64,000 nt of DNA from Streptococcus mitis (lineage in GTDB: Bacteria; Bacillota; Bacilli; Lactobacillales; Streptococcaceae): contig JAGZLW010000004.1 of NCBI GenBank assembly GCA_018364455.1, positions 1 through 64,000 on the forward strand. The letters are read 5' to 3'. Shown here piece by piece: positions 7,687-15,505 of this stretch. Every line of letters begins with the position of its first letter. The stretch's first letter is position 1. Below the pieces are notes generated by a model. It was not told the origin of the DNA. It searched no databases and saw only the letters and a list, made by a program, of their open reading frames with translations. A program made the position numbers and the translations under genes.

Positions 7687-8409
7687 CTAGCTATATCTTG
7701 AAAATAGCTCTTGTATCCGCTGGTTTAACCGTTCTTCGTCTCTTACTTGAATAGTGCGAAACATCTTAACAGGTTCCCCTTCTAGCTGAAAATAGCCATA
7801 TCCTCGCGGTTTTACTACAACTTCATCTTTTTCCATATCAGGAAAAAGGAGTTGTCTGTTGTTTGCTGCTAGTAGAAAGCTAGTAGACAAGGATATAATA
7901 CAGTTAAAGTTATATCGTCCTGGCAGTTCTGATAAAAGAAATCGCTGACTAGATAGCAAAATTCTACATCCTAGACTTCTACCCATACTATTCATCATCA
8001 ACATTTTTGATAAAACCTCTTTATGCTTTTTCTTATCTGTTTGTTCCAGATATGCAAGAAAGGCTTGCCATTCATCAAAAATCAAGTAAAGATTATGAGA
8101 ACTTTCTTCTTGCTTTTTAAGTCTAGATTCAAAACGTCGGTAGACTGTTTCGAATAGTTCTAAACAGTCAAACCCTCTTGCGACATGGTCGCCAGTCATT
8201 GAAAACATTTCTTCATCAGCTTTGAAATCCAAAAAGTAAGCTTCAGCATCTGTATCATAAAATGAAATAAGGCCTAGAATTCTCCTCAAAAAAGTGGATT
8301 TTCCTGAACCCGACGGGCCTGCAATTATCCAAGCGAAAAATCGGTTTATGTTAATGGTTACAGGGTAAGGATGCCCCCTGACGTTGACGTCAAAAACGTT
8401 TTTGATCAT
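7687..8409 (-). CDS. FtsK/SpoIIIE-type ATPase (TcpA-like coupling protein)
   Basis: A 240-residue ATPase with Walker A (AGPSGSGKSTFLRR, near residues 31-44), Walker B (LYLIFDEW, near 107) and a later sensor-like segment SLGCRILLSSQRF. It resembles the compact FtsK/TcpA ATPases of Gram-positive conjugative and mobilizable elements, which bring DNA to the transfer channel. It lacks the N-terminal membrane helices of full coupling proteins. The protein encoded just upstream has one such helix and may supply the anchor. A good RBS (GAGGAGGAC) overlaps the end of that gene, with one base between the two genes. Confidence 0.82.
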   Translation of the reverse strand: MIKNVFDVNVRGHPYPVTININRFFAWIIAGPSGSGKSTFLRRILGLISFYDTDAEAYFLDFKADEEMFSMTGDHVARGFDCLELFETVYRRFESRLKKQEESSHNLYLIFDEWQAFLAYLEQTDKKKHKEVLSKMLMMNSMGRSLGCRILLSSQRFLLSELPGRYNFNCIISLSTSFLLAANNRQLLFPDMEKDEVVVKPRGYGYFQLEGEPVKMFRTIQVRDEERLNQRIQELFSRYS

Positions 8410-8410
8410 A

Positions 8411-8989
8411 CTAAAAGTCCTCCTCGTAACTGAATTTCGTCTGTCTTGTCATTCGATTGTATGTAGCCTCTTCAATCGTTTTGACATCGAATTTAGCAAC
8501 CCAACCAGCTCCTGATACCAGTTCAACAGTTAGTACATCTAATGCAAACTCTCTAGTGTATTTAGAAAGAACGCCTGTAAAGTAGTTCTCTAATGATAAT
8601 TGTTCATCATCGTTTAAGTTGTTTGCTAGATAAACCCAAATATCTATGCCTCCTGTTGTAGCAGGATTTATAGTTTTTAACTGTAAATCATGAGATAAGT
8701 TTTGATTGAGATGATTAACTACATTTTGTAAGACAGTACCTTTTCTAACTTGTAGTTGTTCATCAGCTTTCTTCTTGAACCACCAAAGAGCGACATTTCG
8801 GATCAATGTGGTTATAATCTTAACTTGCTTGCCTGTTAACAAGAGGCATTGTTCCCATAATTTTTCATTTCTCTTAACAACCTCATCTGACACAATGAGA
8901 AACTGTCGTTTTAGAAAAATGTGTAAAATATTAAGACCTTGCCATACCAATAATGCAATAATAAGAGAAAAGAATATTTTTATCAACAT
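8411..8989 (-). CDS. Membrane-anchored protein of the transfer block, unknown function
   Basis: A 192-residue protein. I start it at the ATG at 8989 (MLIKIFFSLI) because GAGGTAAC lies before it; an upstream ATG would add 24 residues without an RBS. One transmembrane helix lies near residues 5-22, followed by a cytoplasmic-looking basic and helical part and a mixed alpha/beta C-terminal domain. It is tightly linked to the FtsK-like gene (1-base gap). Together the pair could rebuild the membrane-anchored form of a TcpA coupling protein. That is an inference from layout; I recognise no family motif. Confidence 0.7.
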   Translation of the reverse strand: MLIKIFFSLIIALLVWQGLNILHIFLKRQFLIVSDEVVKRNEKLWEQCLLLTGKQVKIITTLIRNVALWWFKKKADEQLQVRKGTVLQNVVNHLNQNLSHDLQLKTINPATTGGIDIWVYLANNLNDDEQLSLENYFTGVLSKYTREFALDVLTVELVSGAGWVAKFDVKTIEEATYNRMTRQTKFSYEEDF

Positions 8990-9061
8990 ATATGTTACCT
9001 CGTCATATAGTGAGTAGTTATCATCTACACAATGCAGATGATAACTCACTATTTTTATCAC

Positions 9062-9454
9062 TTATTTTAATGAAATATCTGCAAGCTCAGTGACTAGAGC
9101 TAAACCAATTGGTTGCTTCAACTTGTCAAGAACAAATGACAAGTCATACTTGTTAAGTATGATGTCAGTATTGACCAAGCCATCTAAACTCTCGTTTTGA
9201 TAGTTCTTTAACTTGATTTTGAACGAAGGGCAGTAAGCTTCTTGAGAAATGCTAGCGAACTGTTCATAGAGTTCGACATCTACGCATGTAAGAGATGCCC
9301 ACGGACGTTGATTTTCTTGACCGTCATTGATGATTCCGCTATTTGTATCAATTACTTTGATCTCTGCTGGGATATCAACAGAAGTTGATAAAGCATCTAA
9401 AAATGCTCTTGCGTTTTCGTAGTTTCCTACGATTAATTTTTTCTCTTTTGACAT
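9062..9454 (-). CDS. Conserved element protein of unknown function
   Basis: A 130-residue soluble protein starting at ATG 9454 (MSKEKKLIVG), which follows a strong AAAGGAGG; an ATG 13 codons earlier overlaps that RBS. It has no transmembrane segments or recognised motif. It is the first gene of the leftward block that continues to the membrane protein, the FtsK-like ATPase, rep, xis and int, so it is probably an accessory mobilization or replication factor. Confidence 0.7.
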   Translation of the reverse strand: MSKEKKLIVGNYENARAFLDALSTSVDIPAEIKVIDTNSGIINDGQENQRPWASLTCVDVELYEQFASISQEAYCPSFKIKLKNYQNESLDGLVNTDIILNKYDLSFVLDKLKQPIGLALVTELADISLK

Positions 9455-9886
9455 ATGAATGCCTCCTTTGCTAATCTTCCGTCTGACTAGCAATTTTAAC
9501 TTTGAATGATAGGACGGTCTATATTTGAATTAGTTAGCTAACTTATGACACTAGTATATATTTTTTTGCTTACATGAGCAATGTGAGGGATTAATATAGT
9601 TGGTGTCTCTTTTTTGACACCATTCTTTAAAGAATCTTCTTTATGTAAAATATATAAATTATGATTAATGTTTTCGATTAAAATAGGTTTTTCATGTATA
9701 TTGTTTCTAATAAGTGATTTGGATATTAATAATTGAACAACTTATCATTTAAAGTTTCTATCTAACTTTTGATACTATTTTATATATTTTTTATAACTAA
9801 AAAAAGGATTCTAATTTTATGGTTAGAATTCTTTTTTTGACACTATTATTGAAAGGTGCTATAATGTTTTTAAAAGGAGGTAAGAT
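9455..9886. promoter_or_regulatory. Divergent control region with repeated TTGACAC-like motifs
   Basis: An AT-rich gap between the leftward block and the rightward regulator-like gene. GGTGTC-TCTTTTTTT-type spacing-GACACC forms a small inverted repeat at 9602-9621. TGACAC/TGATAC motifs recur near 9547, 9616, 9772 and 9838. A hairpin at 9801-9836 (A-rich arm GGATTCTAA and its complement, flanked by A and T runs) works as a terminator in either direction. A near-consensus promoter ends the region: TTGACA at 9837-9842, a 17-base spacer, TATAAT at 9860-9865 with extended TG. AAAAGGAGG precedes the ATG at 9887. Confidence 0.7.
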
Positions 9887-10453
9887 ATGATTAATTTTGA
9901 AGATTTAAAGTTAGAAATACAAGATGAGTTTATTTCTTCTAATATTTCTGAAATATTGTACAGACAAAGAAAAAAAGATAAATTATCACAAGAACGTTTT
10001 TTAGAAAAATATTTTGAATACAATATTTATAAAAAAATAGCAGGGTCTTTATCGCTCTCGCAGTTAAAAAGATATGAGAAAAATTATCGAGAAAAATCTT
10101 CCACTATTAAGCCTCAAAAAAGTAGCGAAATTTTTAACATTATTCGAAGATTTTCTGTTACTAATGATTTATATCAAAGGGAGATATATAACGACTATTT
10201 AAAAGAAGATTCGTTTAGGTTAGCTGAACGTCTAGAAGAGTTAGGTTTATTGGACTGCATTGAAAAAGCAACTAATGGACTAGCTGGGATGAATGAATTT
10301 AACATTAAATTTGGAAAAACTTATGATAAATCTGTTTTACTAGATTGGTTATTCAATAATGCTAAGAAAGCATTGAATGGTGAAGACATACCTAAATTTA
10401 TTTATAGTCAGACTAAAACAAGGCATGATATAAAGGGAGCAACTAAAAACTAA
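9887..10453 (+). CDS. Hypothetical protein, possible element regulator
   Basis: A 188-residue basic, helical, soluble protein with no motif I recognise. It is transcribed from a consensus extended -10 promoter and has a strong AAAAGGAGG, so it should be well expressed. It lies between the leftward transfer genes and an XRE regulator, where elements of this type keep their control genes. A segment near residues 55-70 (LSLSQLKRYEKNYREK) could be part of a helix-turn-helix, but this is weak. The gene ends at a shared terminator hairpin. Confidence 0.65.
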   Translation: MINFEDLKLEIQDEFISSNISEILYRQRKKDKLSQERFLEKYFEYNIYKKIAGSLSLSQLKRYEKNYREKSSTIKPQKSSEIFNIIRRFSVTNDLYQREIYNDYLKEDSFRLAERLEELGLLDCIEKATNGLAGMNEFNIKFGKTYDKSVLLDWLFNNAKKALNGEDIPKFIYSQTKTRHDIKGATKN

Positions 10454-10470
10454 ATTAGTAAATTAAAAAA

Positions 10471-10500
10471 AGCCAAGTTCAAAAATACTTGGCTTAATTT
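10471..10500. terminator. Bidirectional terminator between convergent genes
   Basis: AGCCAAGT (10471-10478) pairs with ACTTGGCT (10487-10494), with A-runs on the left and a T-rich stretch on the right. It overlaps the stop codon of the convergent XRE gene. Confidence 0.8.
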
Positions 10501-10829
10501 ATTTGTTTTAATATATCTCGGAGAGCTTTTATAGTAGGTTCTCTTTTTTCTGTTGGTAGGTTTCTAATATCTTCAATGAGTTGTGAAAATTCTCCGCTTT
10601 GATTTTGATTTTCAATATTAAAAAAAGTATTCATATCAACTTCAAGCGCTTGTATGATTTTTTCAATAGTCTCAAGCTTAACGTTTAACTGTTTATTCTC
10701 TAATCTATAGATATAGTTGAATCCCAGATCAGCCTTTTCTGCTAGATATTCTTGTGTCATCCCGCTTTTCAGTCTTAGAAGTCTGATTTGTTTTGCAACA
10801 AATTCTCTTAAATTTATTTTTTCAGTCAT
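10494..10829 (-). CDS. XRE-family transcriptional regulator
   Basis: A 111-residue protein with an N-terminal Cro/CI helix-turn-helix (KQIRLLRLKSGMTQEYLAEKADLGFNYIYRLENKQ, read as overlapping segments over residues 14-48). A short C-terminal helical part probably mediates dimerization. It is divergent from the surface-exclusion gene, with 150 bases of shared control DNA that holds three AAAAGACTG motifs. Control of its own promoter and that of the surface protein is the simplest reading. It may also govern the lysogeny-like state of the element. Confidence 0.88.
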   Translation of the reverse strand: MTEKINLREFVAKQIRLLRLKSGMTQEYLAEKADLGFNYIYRLENKQLNVKLETIEKIIQALEVDMNTFFNIENQNQSGEFSQLIEDIRNLPTEKREPTIKALRDILKQIN

Positions 10830-10882
10830 GATAGTACCTCATAACTATCATACAAGTTTATCTCATTGAATAAATCGTTATC

Positions 10883-10963
10883 AAAAGACTGAAATTTTTG
10901 CAACAATAATATTTAAAAGACTGTAAAATGTGGTATAATATTATTCATAAAACAGTCTTTTAA
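10883..10963 (+). promoter_or_regulatory. Promoter of the surface-exclusion gene inside a 12-bp inverted repeat
   Basis: TATAAT at 10934-10939 has a TG extension. It is flanked by a perfect 12-bp inverted repeat, TTAAAAGACTGT (10913-10924) and its complement (10952-10963). A further AAAAGACTG lies at 10883-10891 towards the divergent regulator gene. This arrangement suggests repressor operators. The second arm lies at or just after the expected transcription start. Confidence 0.75.
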
Positions 10964-10980
10964 GACATAAAGGAGTTTAC

Positions 10981-13686
10981 ATGCTAGAATCAAACACTCA
11001 AGGTCACGGAACCATCAAGAAGTTGCGCACAGGTGCAGTTATTTCAACGCTTGCAATCTCGGCTCTAGGGGTATCTACTGGGGTATCTGCTAGCGAAACG
11101 GAGGTAGCGGTTAATGAACCTGCAACTAGGGTAGTTGCTAAGGATGAGGTAGTCCCTAAAGTTCCTAGTCAAGCTGATGTTGATAAGGCTAAGGCTGAAT
11201 CGGACAAGGCTGGTCAGGATGTAGCTAAGCAAAAAGAAGTTGTTTCAACTACTGAAGCAAACATTGCTAATGCTGAAAAGACTATCGCTGAAACTACTAA
11301 GAAATTAGAAGAGGCTAAGTCTGTTACACCTGAAAAGGTAGCTGAGGCTAAGTCTGACGCTGACAAGAAAGCCAGTGAGCTTGCTACTGCTGAAAAAACC
11401 GTAGCTGATGCTGATAAATCTGTATCTGCGACTGCTGAAAAGGTTGCTGACCAAACTAAGGTAGTATCTAATGCTGAGAAAACTGCCACAGCTACGGCTA
11501 ATAAGGTAGCTGACGCTCAGAAGAAAGTAGATGCTTTTTCATCTACTACTGACACCACCCAACTTGAAAAAGAGGTAGATAAGCTTACTGAACAAGTTAA
11601 AGCTGACACTCAAGCAGTAGAAACTGCTCAGACTAACCTTGATAATGGTAAAAAAGCTCAATCTAACAAAGACCAAGCTGTCAAAGACGCTCAAACTGGG
11701 GTATCTAGCGCTGAAACTAAACTTTCTCAAGCTACTACAGCCCTTGCTAATGCTAAAGCTGACCAATCTAACAAAGATAAGGCAGTCACTTCTGCTAAGT
11801 CAGCTCTCGAGGTAGCTAAACAAGGTGTTACTGAAACAACTACATCTTCTGAAACAATGTACGATGTTCCTAAGGCAACTTACTCTCCAGCTCTTTCGCA
11901 AGGGTATATTGATGCAATCAAGGCTCTTGCCAACGGCACAGGTACTGCAGATGAAGTCCGTAAGGCAGCTTATAACACACCTTACAAAGACGAAGTAACT
12001 GGTGTAGGTGCTAAATCACTTCGTGATTTTAACTCTACAGGTAAGTACTCTACAGGTGGTTTAGATTTTGTCGCTTATGGTTCAGAGGACACAGATGCAA
12101 CAGAAATTGCTGACTTCCAGCACCTTAGTAAAGACCAACAAATCCGTTTGGCTACCTATGCAGCGTCTATTATCAACGAATTGCGTGCTAAGTTTGGTAC
12201 TGCTCCTGTTACAGTAGGTGATAGTTCTCTTAAATTGGCTGAAGCTTTCAATAACTATGCTAATTCTTTCATCAATTCTAATAGCGCAGTTCATAATGAA
12301 CACAACCTTAAAAGCCTTAAAGAGAAGTATGAGCTTGCTAAGGAAGAGTCTAATGTGACTACTCCATCTCTTGGAATCCGTTCTAAGAAGATTCCAGACT
12401 TTTTAGAACTAAATCAAAAAGTAAACACTATGGCTCGTATCAAACAAGTTATGTATCAGGGTATTGTCAATGCTTTAATGGGTGTTAATGCGAATACATC
12501 AAGCACAGAACAGTATAGTAGTGCGCTTTCTCTTCTTGGATTGCGTGATGCTGATAAGACTAATGTTGGTGTGGGTATCGGATATTTAGGTAGTTACACA
12601 ACTAAGGGTTATGAAGCATCAATCACATTGTCAGTTCCTAAAGAAATTACTACAACTACTCAGAAGGTAGACGCTAAGGCAGTTGAAACTGCACAAAAAG
12701 CGTATGATGATGCAGTCAAAGCCTCTGAAGAAGCTAAATCAGCAGTCCAATCAGCCCAAACTGACTACACTAATGCTGAAACAGCTCTTGCTAATGCTCG
12801 TACTAACTTATCTAACGTAGTAGGTAACAAGATTGATGTTCCAGCGCCTGAAAAGGCTCTTGCCGACGCTAAAGATAAACTAGCACAGGACACTAAAGCT
12901 TTACAAACTGCTAAGGAATCACTTGCTCTAGCTAAATCAAATGCTACTGATAAGGCTAAGGCTCTTGCTGAAGCTAAAACAGCTCTTGAGACTGCTAAAG
13001 CTGAACAATCTACTGCTAACCAATCTCTTGCAACTGCCAAGGGTGAGTTGGAAGTCCTTACTAAGGCTCATGATGTAGCAGTCTTGGCTCGTAAGTCAGC
13101 TGGTCAAGACCTTGCTCGTAAACGTGAAGCGTCTAAAGAGGCTAGTGACACTTACGAAGTCCTTGCTCTTGCCCTTACACACCGTGATGAAGTCCTTAAG
13201 GCTTTGGACAAAGAGCTTGCTGATGCTAAATCTAAGCTTGGTGTCCTCCGTGCTGAGTTGAAGACTGCTAAGGAAGAGTTGGCTCGTCTAGAGGGTATCG
13301 CAGAAGCTAAGGCTCGTGGTTATGAGAACTTCAAGCAACTCAAAGCCGATCATGACGCATATCTTGCTGAACAACAACGCTTGCAGGCTTTGAAAGACAG
13401 AGCAGAAGAAATCCGTAATGCAGGTGGAGAGGTTAAACCTGTCCGTGACGCTGACGGTAAAGTAGTTGATGTTGTGGATGCGAAGGCACAAAACAAGGTT
13501 GTAGTTGCGACGGTAGGAACTAAAGACGATAAAACATATCAAGCTCCTGCACAAGCTACAAATGCAAAAGCAGAACCTAAGAAACAACTTCCAAATACAG
13601 GAACGAAGGATTCAGGACTTTTAGCATTGCTTGGAGCAAGTGTTGGACTATTTGCTTTAGCAGGAAAACGAAAATATAATAGATAA
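10981..13686 (+). CDS. SEC10/PgrA-type surface-exclusion protein, LPXTG-anchored
   Basis: A 901-residue cell-wall protein. It has an N-terminal signal peptide (basic start, hydrophobic core ending VSTGVSA, about residue 37) and long Ala/Lys/Glu/Asp heptad-like coiled coils at about 60-290. A globular central domain at about 300-550 contains FQHLSKDQQIRLATYAASIINELR and other features of SEC10/PgrA surface-exclusion proteins. A second coiled coil follows at about 560-830, then the sortase signal LPNTG with a hydrophobic helix and basic tail. Such proteins reduce redundant uptake of the same conjugative element by a cell that already has it, and can also promote aggregation. It is the last cargo gene before the right end, which fits a fitness function for the element. 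AAGGAG precedes the ATG. Confidence 0.87.
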   Translation: MLESNTQGHGTIKKLRTGAVISTLAISALGVSTGVSASETEVAVNEPATRVVAKDEVVPKVPSQADVDKAKAESDKAGQDVAKQKEVVSTTEANIANAEKTIAETTKKLEEAKSVTPEKVAEAKSDADKKASELATAEKTVADADKSVSATAEKVADQTKVVSNAEKTATATANKVADAQKKVDAFSSTTDTTQLEKEVDKLTEQVKADTQAVETAQTNLDNGKKAQSNKDQAVKDAQTGVSSAETKLSQATTALANAKADQSNKDKAVTSAKSALEVAKQGVTETTTSSETMYDVPKATYSPALSQGYIDAIKALANGTGTADEVRKAAYNTPYKDEVTGVGAKSLRDFNSTGKYSTGGLDFVAYGSEDTDATEIADFQHLSKDQQIRLATYAASIINELRAKFGTAPVTVGDSSLKLAEAFNNYANSFINSNSAVHNEHNLKSLKEKYELAKEESNVTTPSLGIRSKKIPDFLELNQKVNTMARIKQVMYQGIVNALMGVNANTSSTEQYSSALSLLGLRDADKTNVGVGIGYLGSYTTKGYEASITLSVPKEITTTTQKVDAKAVETAQKAYDDAVKASEEAKSAVQSAQTDYTNAETALANARTNLSNVVGNKIDVPAPEKALADAKDKLAQDTKALQTAKESLALAKSNATDKAKALAEAKTALETAKAEQSTANQSLATAKGELEVLTKAHDVAVLARKSAGQDLARKREASKEASDTYEVLALALTHRDEVLKALDKELADAKSKLGVLRAELKTAKEELARLEGIAEAKARGYENFKQLKADHDAYLAEQQRLQALKDRAEEIRNAGGEVKPVRDADGKVVDVVDAKAQNKVVVATVGTKDDKTYQAPAQATNAKAEPKKQLPNTGTKDSGLLALLGASVGLFALAGKRKYNR

Positions 13687-13691
13687 AAAGA

Positions 13692-13715
13692 AAGAGAGCG
13701 GAGGCTCTCTTTTCT
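13692..13715 (+). terminator. Terminator of the surface-exclusion gene
   Basis: AAGAGAGC-GGAG-GCTCTCTT (13692-13711) followed by T residues, six bases after the stop codon. Confidence 0.9.
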
Positions 13716-13796
13716 ATGGTGTTGTTCTAATATGTATAAATTTTATATAAGGGAAACTTTTGATATTCTGGTTCGATTTTTGCTTATTTTTTATGA

Positions 13797-13808
13797 AAGT
13801 TTACCTTA
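13797..13808 (+). repeat. Putative arm-type integrase site, right end
   Basis: AAGTTTACCTTA, identical to the 12-mers at the left end of the element. The following 100 bases also contain two TTGAAATTAGNTGAAAT-like copies (near 13826 and 13886), probably further recombination-protein sites. No gene is seen in 13716-13912. Confidence 0.55.
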
Positions 13809-13912
13809 TTTTAATGAAACTGATTGAAATTAGTTGAAATTTTATTTTTTGAAAACTTATGAAAACGTTGATTTTAAAGCACTTTGAAATTAGATGAAAT
13901 AAGTGGTGCCCC

Positions 13913-13949
13913 AACCAGGTCTTAAGAAAGCTCGTAAAGCATCACAATT
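13913..13949 (+). repeat. Right attachment repeat (attR), displaced rpsI end
   Basis: An exact 37-bp copy of 4978-5014. It continues into TTTAGTAAACGTTAA, which also encodes the S9 end FSKR-stop with different codons. This is the old rpsI tail left behind when the element inserted. Confidence 0.93.
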
Positions 13950-13988
13950 TAGTAAACGTTAATTCGAAAGAATTACTATACTTATACA

Positions 13989-14014
13989 GAGCACCTTTCG
14001 GGGTGTTCTTTTTT
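13989..14014 (+). terminator. Displaced native rpsI terminator
   Basis: GAGCACC (13989-13995) pairs with GGTGTTC (14002-14008) with one G-U pair, followed by a T-run. It lies 27 bases after the displaced rpsI stop, as expected for the terminator rpsI had before integration. Confidence 0.75.
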
Positions 14015-14103
14015 CTACTTTCTTACTAAATTGGTGCAATTGACACAGTTGTTGAGACTTTAGTCGCTTACAAATGTGGCTGCAGACTGACAAGGTCAGT
14101 TGC

Positions 14104-14200
14104 CTCAAAACGTTAATCAATACGATTATATCAACGTTTGCAGACATTCAAGAATTTACTCTTGGATGTCTTTTTTTGTCTAAAAATCAAGAGTTCACCT
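14104..14200 (+). mobile_element. Left-end remnant of a second rpsI-type element
   Basis: CTCAAAACGTTAATCAATACG closely resembles the sequence at the rpsI end (5015 onward), and the resemblance continues through GATTATATCAACGTTT. A replacement terminator follows (GACATTCAAG/CTTGGATGTC plus T-run, 14143-14177), and then an integrase tail on the minus strand. The layout copies that of 5015-5134, but the rpsI coding part upstream has been lost. Confidence 0.75.
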
Positions 14201-14214
14201 CAAAATTCACCCCA

Positions 14215-14352
14215 TCATTTTTTTAGACTACGAAATGCAATATCTCCAACAGTCTGATTTACAGTATCTTTTGTGTTGACATAAGTCTTTGTTGTAATCG
14301 TTTCACTATGCGTTAGTGCTTTATAGATTCCATAGTTTAATCCAGTTTTAGC
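14215..14352 (-). pseudogene. Integrase C-terminal remnant (second element)
   Basis: About 45 codons remain of a tyrosine integrase. The translation contains ALTHSETITTKTYVNTKDTV and ends in VGDIAFRSLKK. These align with the ends ALTHSDTGTTQIYVNTSNVV and VGEFALKSLKQ of the intact integrase at 5134 and include the catalytic tyrosine. Everything upstream is gone. It is clearly diverged from the first integrase, so it marks an independent insertion rather than a recent duplication. Confidence 0.85.
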
Positions 14353-14376
14353 TATTTTATTTTCTCCTTTATTTTA

Positions 14377-14652
14377 TTATTTCTTGAGTATTAGCTTCTC
14401 AGCAAAAACGTTGAGAGCAGGTGAAACAGAATTTCCATTCAGATAAGTATCTGATAGGAAGATAGGGTTAACAACTTCTACAAGAGCATCTTCTGGGAAG
14501 ACTGTGGTAGAAGCAGGTGTGATAACATGGAAGGAACCATGAGTTTCACTATTTAAAATATGTCTTTGATACTTTCCTTCCTTACCAAAGACATAACGTG
14601 GTGCGTTTCCCAATTTTTCATAGTAATCTAGGCCAATAAATTCTGGTTTCAT
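14377..14652 (-). CDS. DUF961/YdcP-like conjugative-element protein (tentative)
   Basis: A 91-residue soluble protein. The C-terminal half (FHVITPASTTVFPEDALVEV, then NPIFLSDTY and a final NVFAEKLILKK) recalls the small DUF961/YdcP proteins encoded next to relaxase genes in Tn916-like elements, with the pattern VxLVNP. The N-terminus is unlike the usual YdcP start. The RBS is weak. It lies beside the integrase remnant, so it is probably a surviving gene of the second element. The family call is by resemblance only. Confidence 0.5.
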   Translation of the reverse strand: MKPEFIGLDYYEKLGNAPRYVFGKEGKYQRHILNSETHGSFHVITPASTTVFPEDALVEVVNPIFLSDTYLNGNSVSPALNVFAEKLILKK

Positions 14653-14777
14653 TTTTAAAGTTTCTGATATCGTATGTTGTTTTCTTTCTGAGTGTAAAAT
14701 AAAAAGAGTTAAGCTAGTTGATTCACTCTTGAGTAGTAATGAGTAAAAAGTTTTCGTTTGAACATTCTGGTATAAAA

Positions 14778-14954
14778 TTATACTTCAGCATGAGAAAATC
14801 CTGTAACAAGTGGTTTCTTTGCTAAAGAATCTAAATCATTCAAAGCTTGAGTATATAGCTTTGCGATTAGTTTATCAGATGAACTGAAGATTCTATAAGT
14901 AAATGTGTAATTATCGTAAAGTCGTTTACATTGTAGTGCTAAAAAGTTTGTCAT
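14778..14954 (-). CDS. Small ORF (58 aa) of the second element
   Basis: A 58-codon ORF starting ATG at 14954 with AAAGGAGG 6 bases upstream. Its translation begins MTNFLALQCKRLYDNYTF and ends TGFSHAEV. No family is recognised; it is basic in the middle and probably soluble. The strong ribosome site and its place after a terminator-like hairpin and a long structured leader suggest a translated, attenuation-controlled gene of the conjugative remnant. Confidence 0.6.
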   Translation of the reverse strand: MTNFLALQCKRLYDNYTFTYRIFSSSDKLIAKLYTQALNDLDSLAKKPLVTGFSHAEV

Positions 14955-14983
14955 AGTTTCCTCCTTTATTATAAAAGCAAAAG

Positions 14984-15463
14984 AGCTACTAAGAAAATGG
15001 ACTTAGTAGCTTGAGAGTGAGTCTATTAAGGTAGATAGACAGAAGTAAAGAAAAGTTATTTGGTTGAAGGATTCCTCCTTCACGGTGGCAATGTTTAGCA
15101 AGGTGCTTTGTATGAATTACCATCGCTTTCTCAGCCAACCTCAATAGGTAGTCATTATCATACCCCGTGGGTTCTCTTACGCCTTTTGGCGAAGCCAGTT
15201 TACTTTACTATTCGGAAAAGTGCGAAAGTCCGAAATGTGTGGAAGCTAACAAAAATGTTTTATATCTTCACTTCAACCATATAAGAACTTGATTTTCTTT
15301 TCCAAAACATTTACAATAAAGGTACGAAGTTTAGTGTAGTTTTGGCAATCAGTTCTCTGGTTGTCAGATGCACTTTTTATTTAATTGACAATGATTGTGA
15401 TTTAGCATTGAAGATAAGGTTATTATTTTCAATTGCTATACAACCATTAGTTGTTAATGTCAA
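14984..15463 (-). ncRNA. Structured leftward leader or small RNA with its own promoter
   Basis: On the minus strand, TTGACA (15463-15458), a 17-base spacer and TATAGC (15440-15435) form a promoter. The spacer holds the inverted repeat ACAAC...GTTGT. The transcript would run through about 300 GC-richer bases rich in hairpins: TTCGGA...TCCGAA near 15211-15234, CGCC-TTTT-GGCG near 15180, GAAGGA-TTCC-TCCTTC near 15066-15081. It would end at a perfect 10-bp hairpin, 14984-14993/15002-15011, followed on this strand by a T-rich stretch. No protein is encoded in it. It could be an attenuated leader for the 58-codon ORF, an independent ncRNA, or could include an oriT. Confidence 0.55.
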
Positions 15464-15505
15464 CGGTTTTCTACAAAAATTTAAAATATTTTTTTGAGGC
15501 CATAT

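Noticed and set aside
7285..7754. Open frames on both strands across the origin region
   Set aside because: They overlap each other, lack RBS, are rich in Pro/Ser-type low-order composition and cover the hairpins and nick site; more likely non-coding.
13959..14147. Minus-strand frame of 62 codons between the displaced rpsI end and the second element
   Set aside because: No RBS, and it crosses the displaced rpsI terminator and the left-end remnant.
15494..15505. TTG start for the XRE regulator
   Set aside because: The TTG overlaps the GAGG ribosome site, which is well placed for the ATG at 15506.
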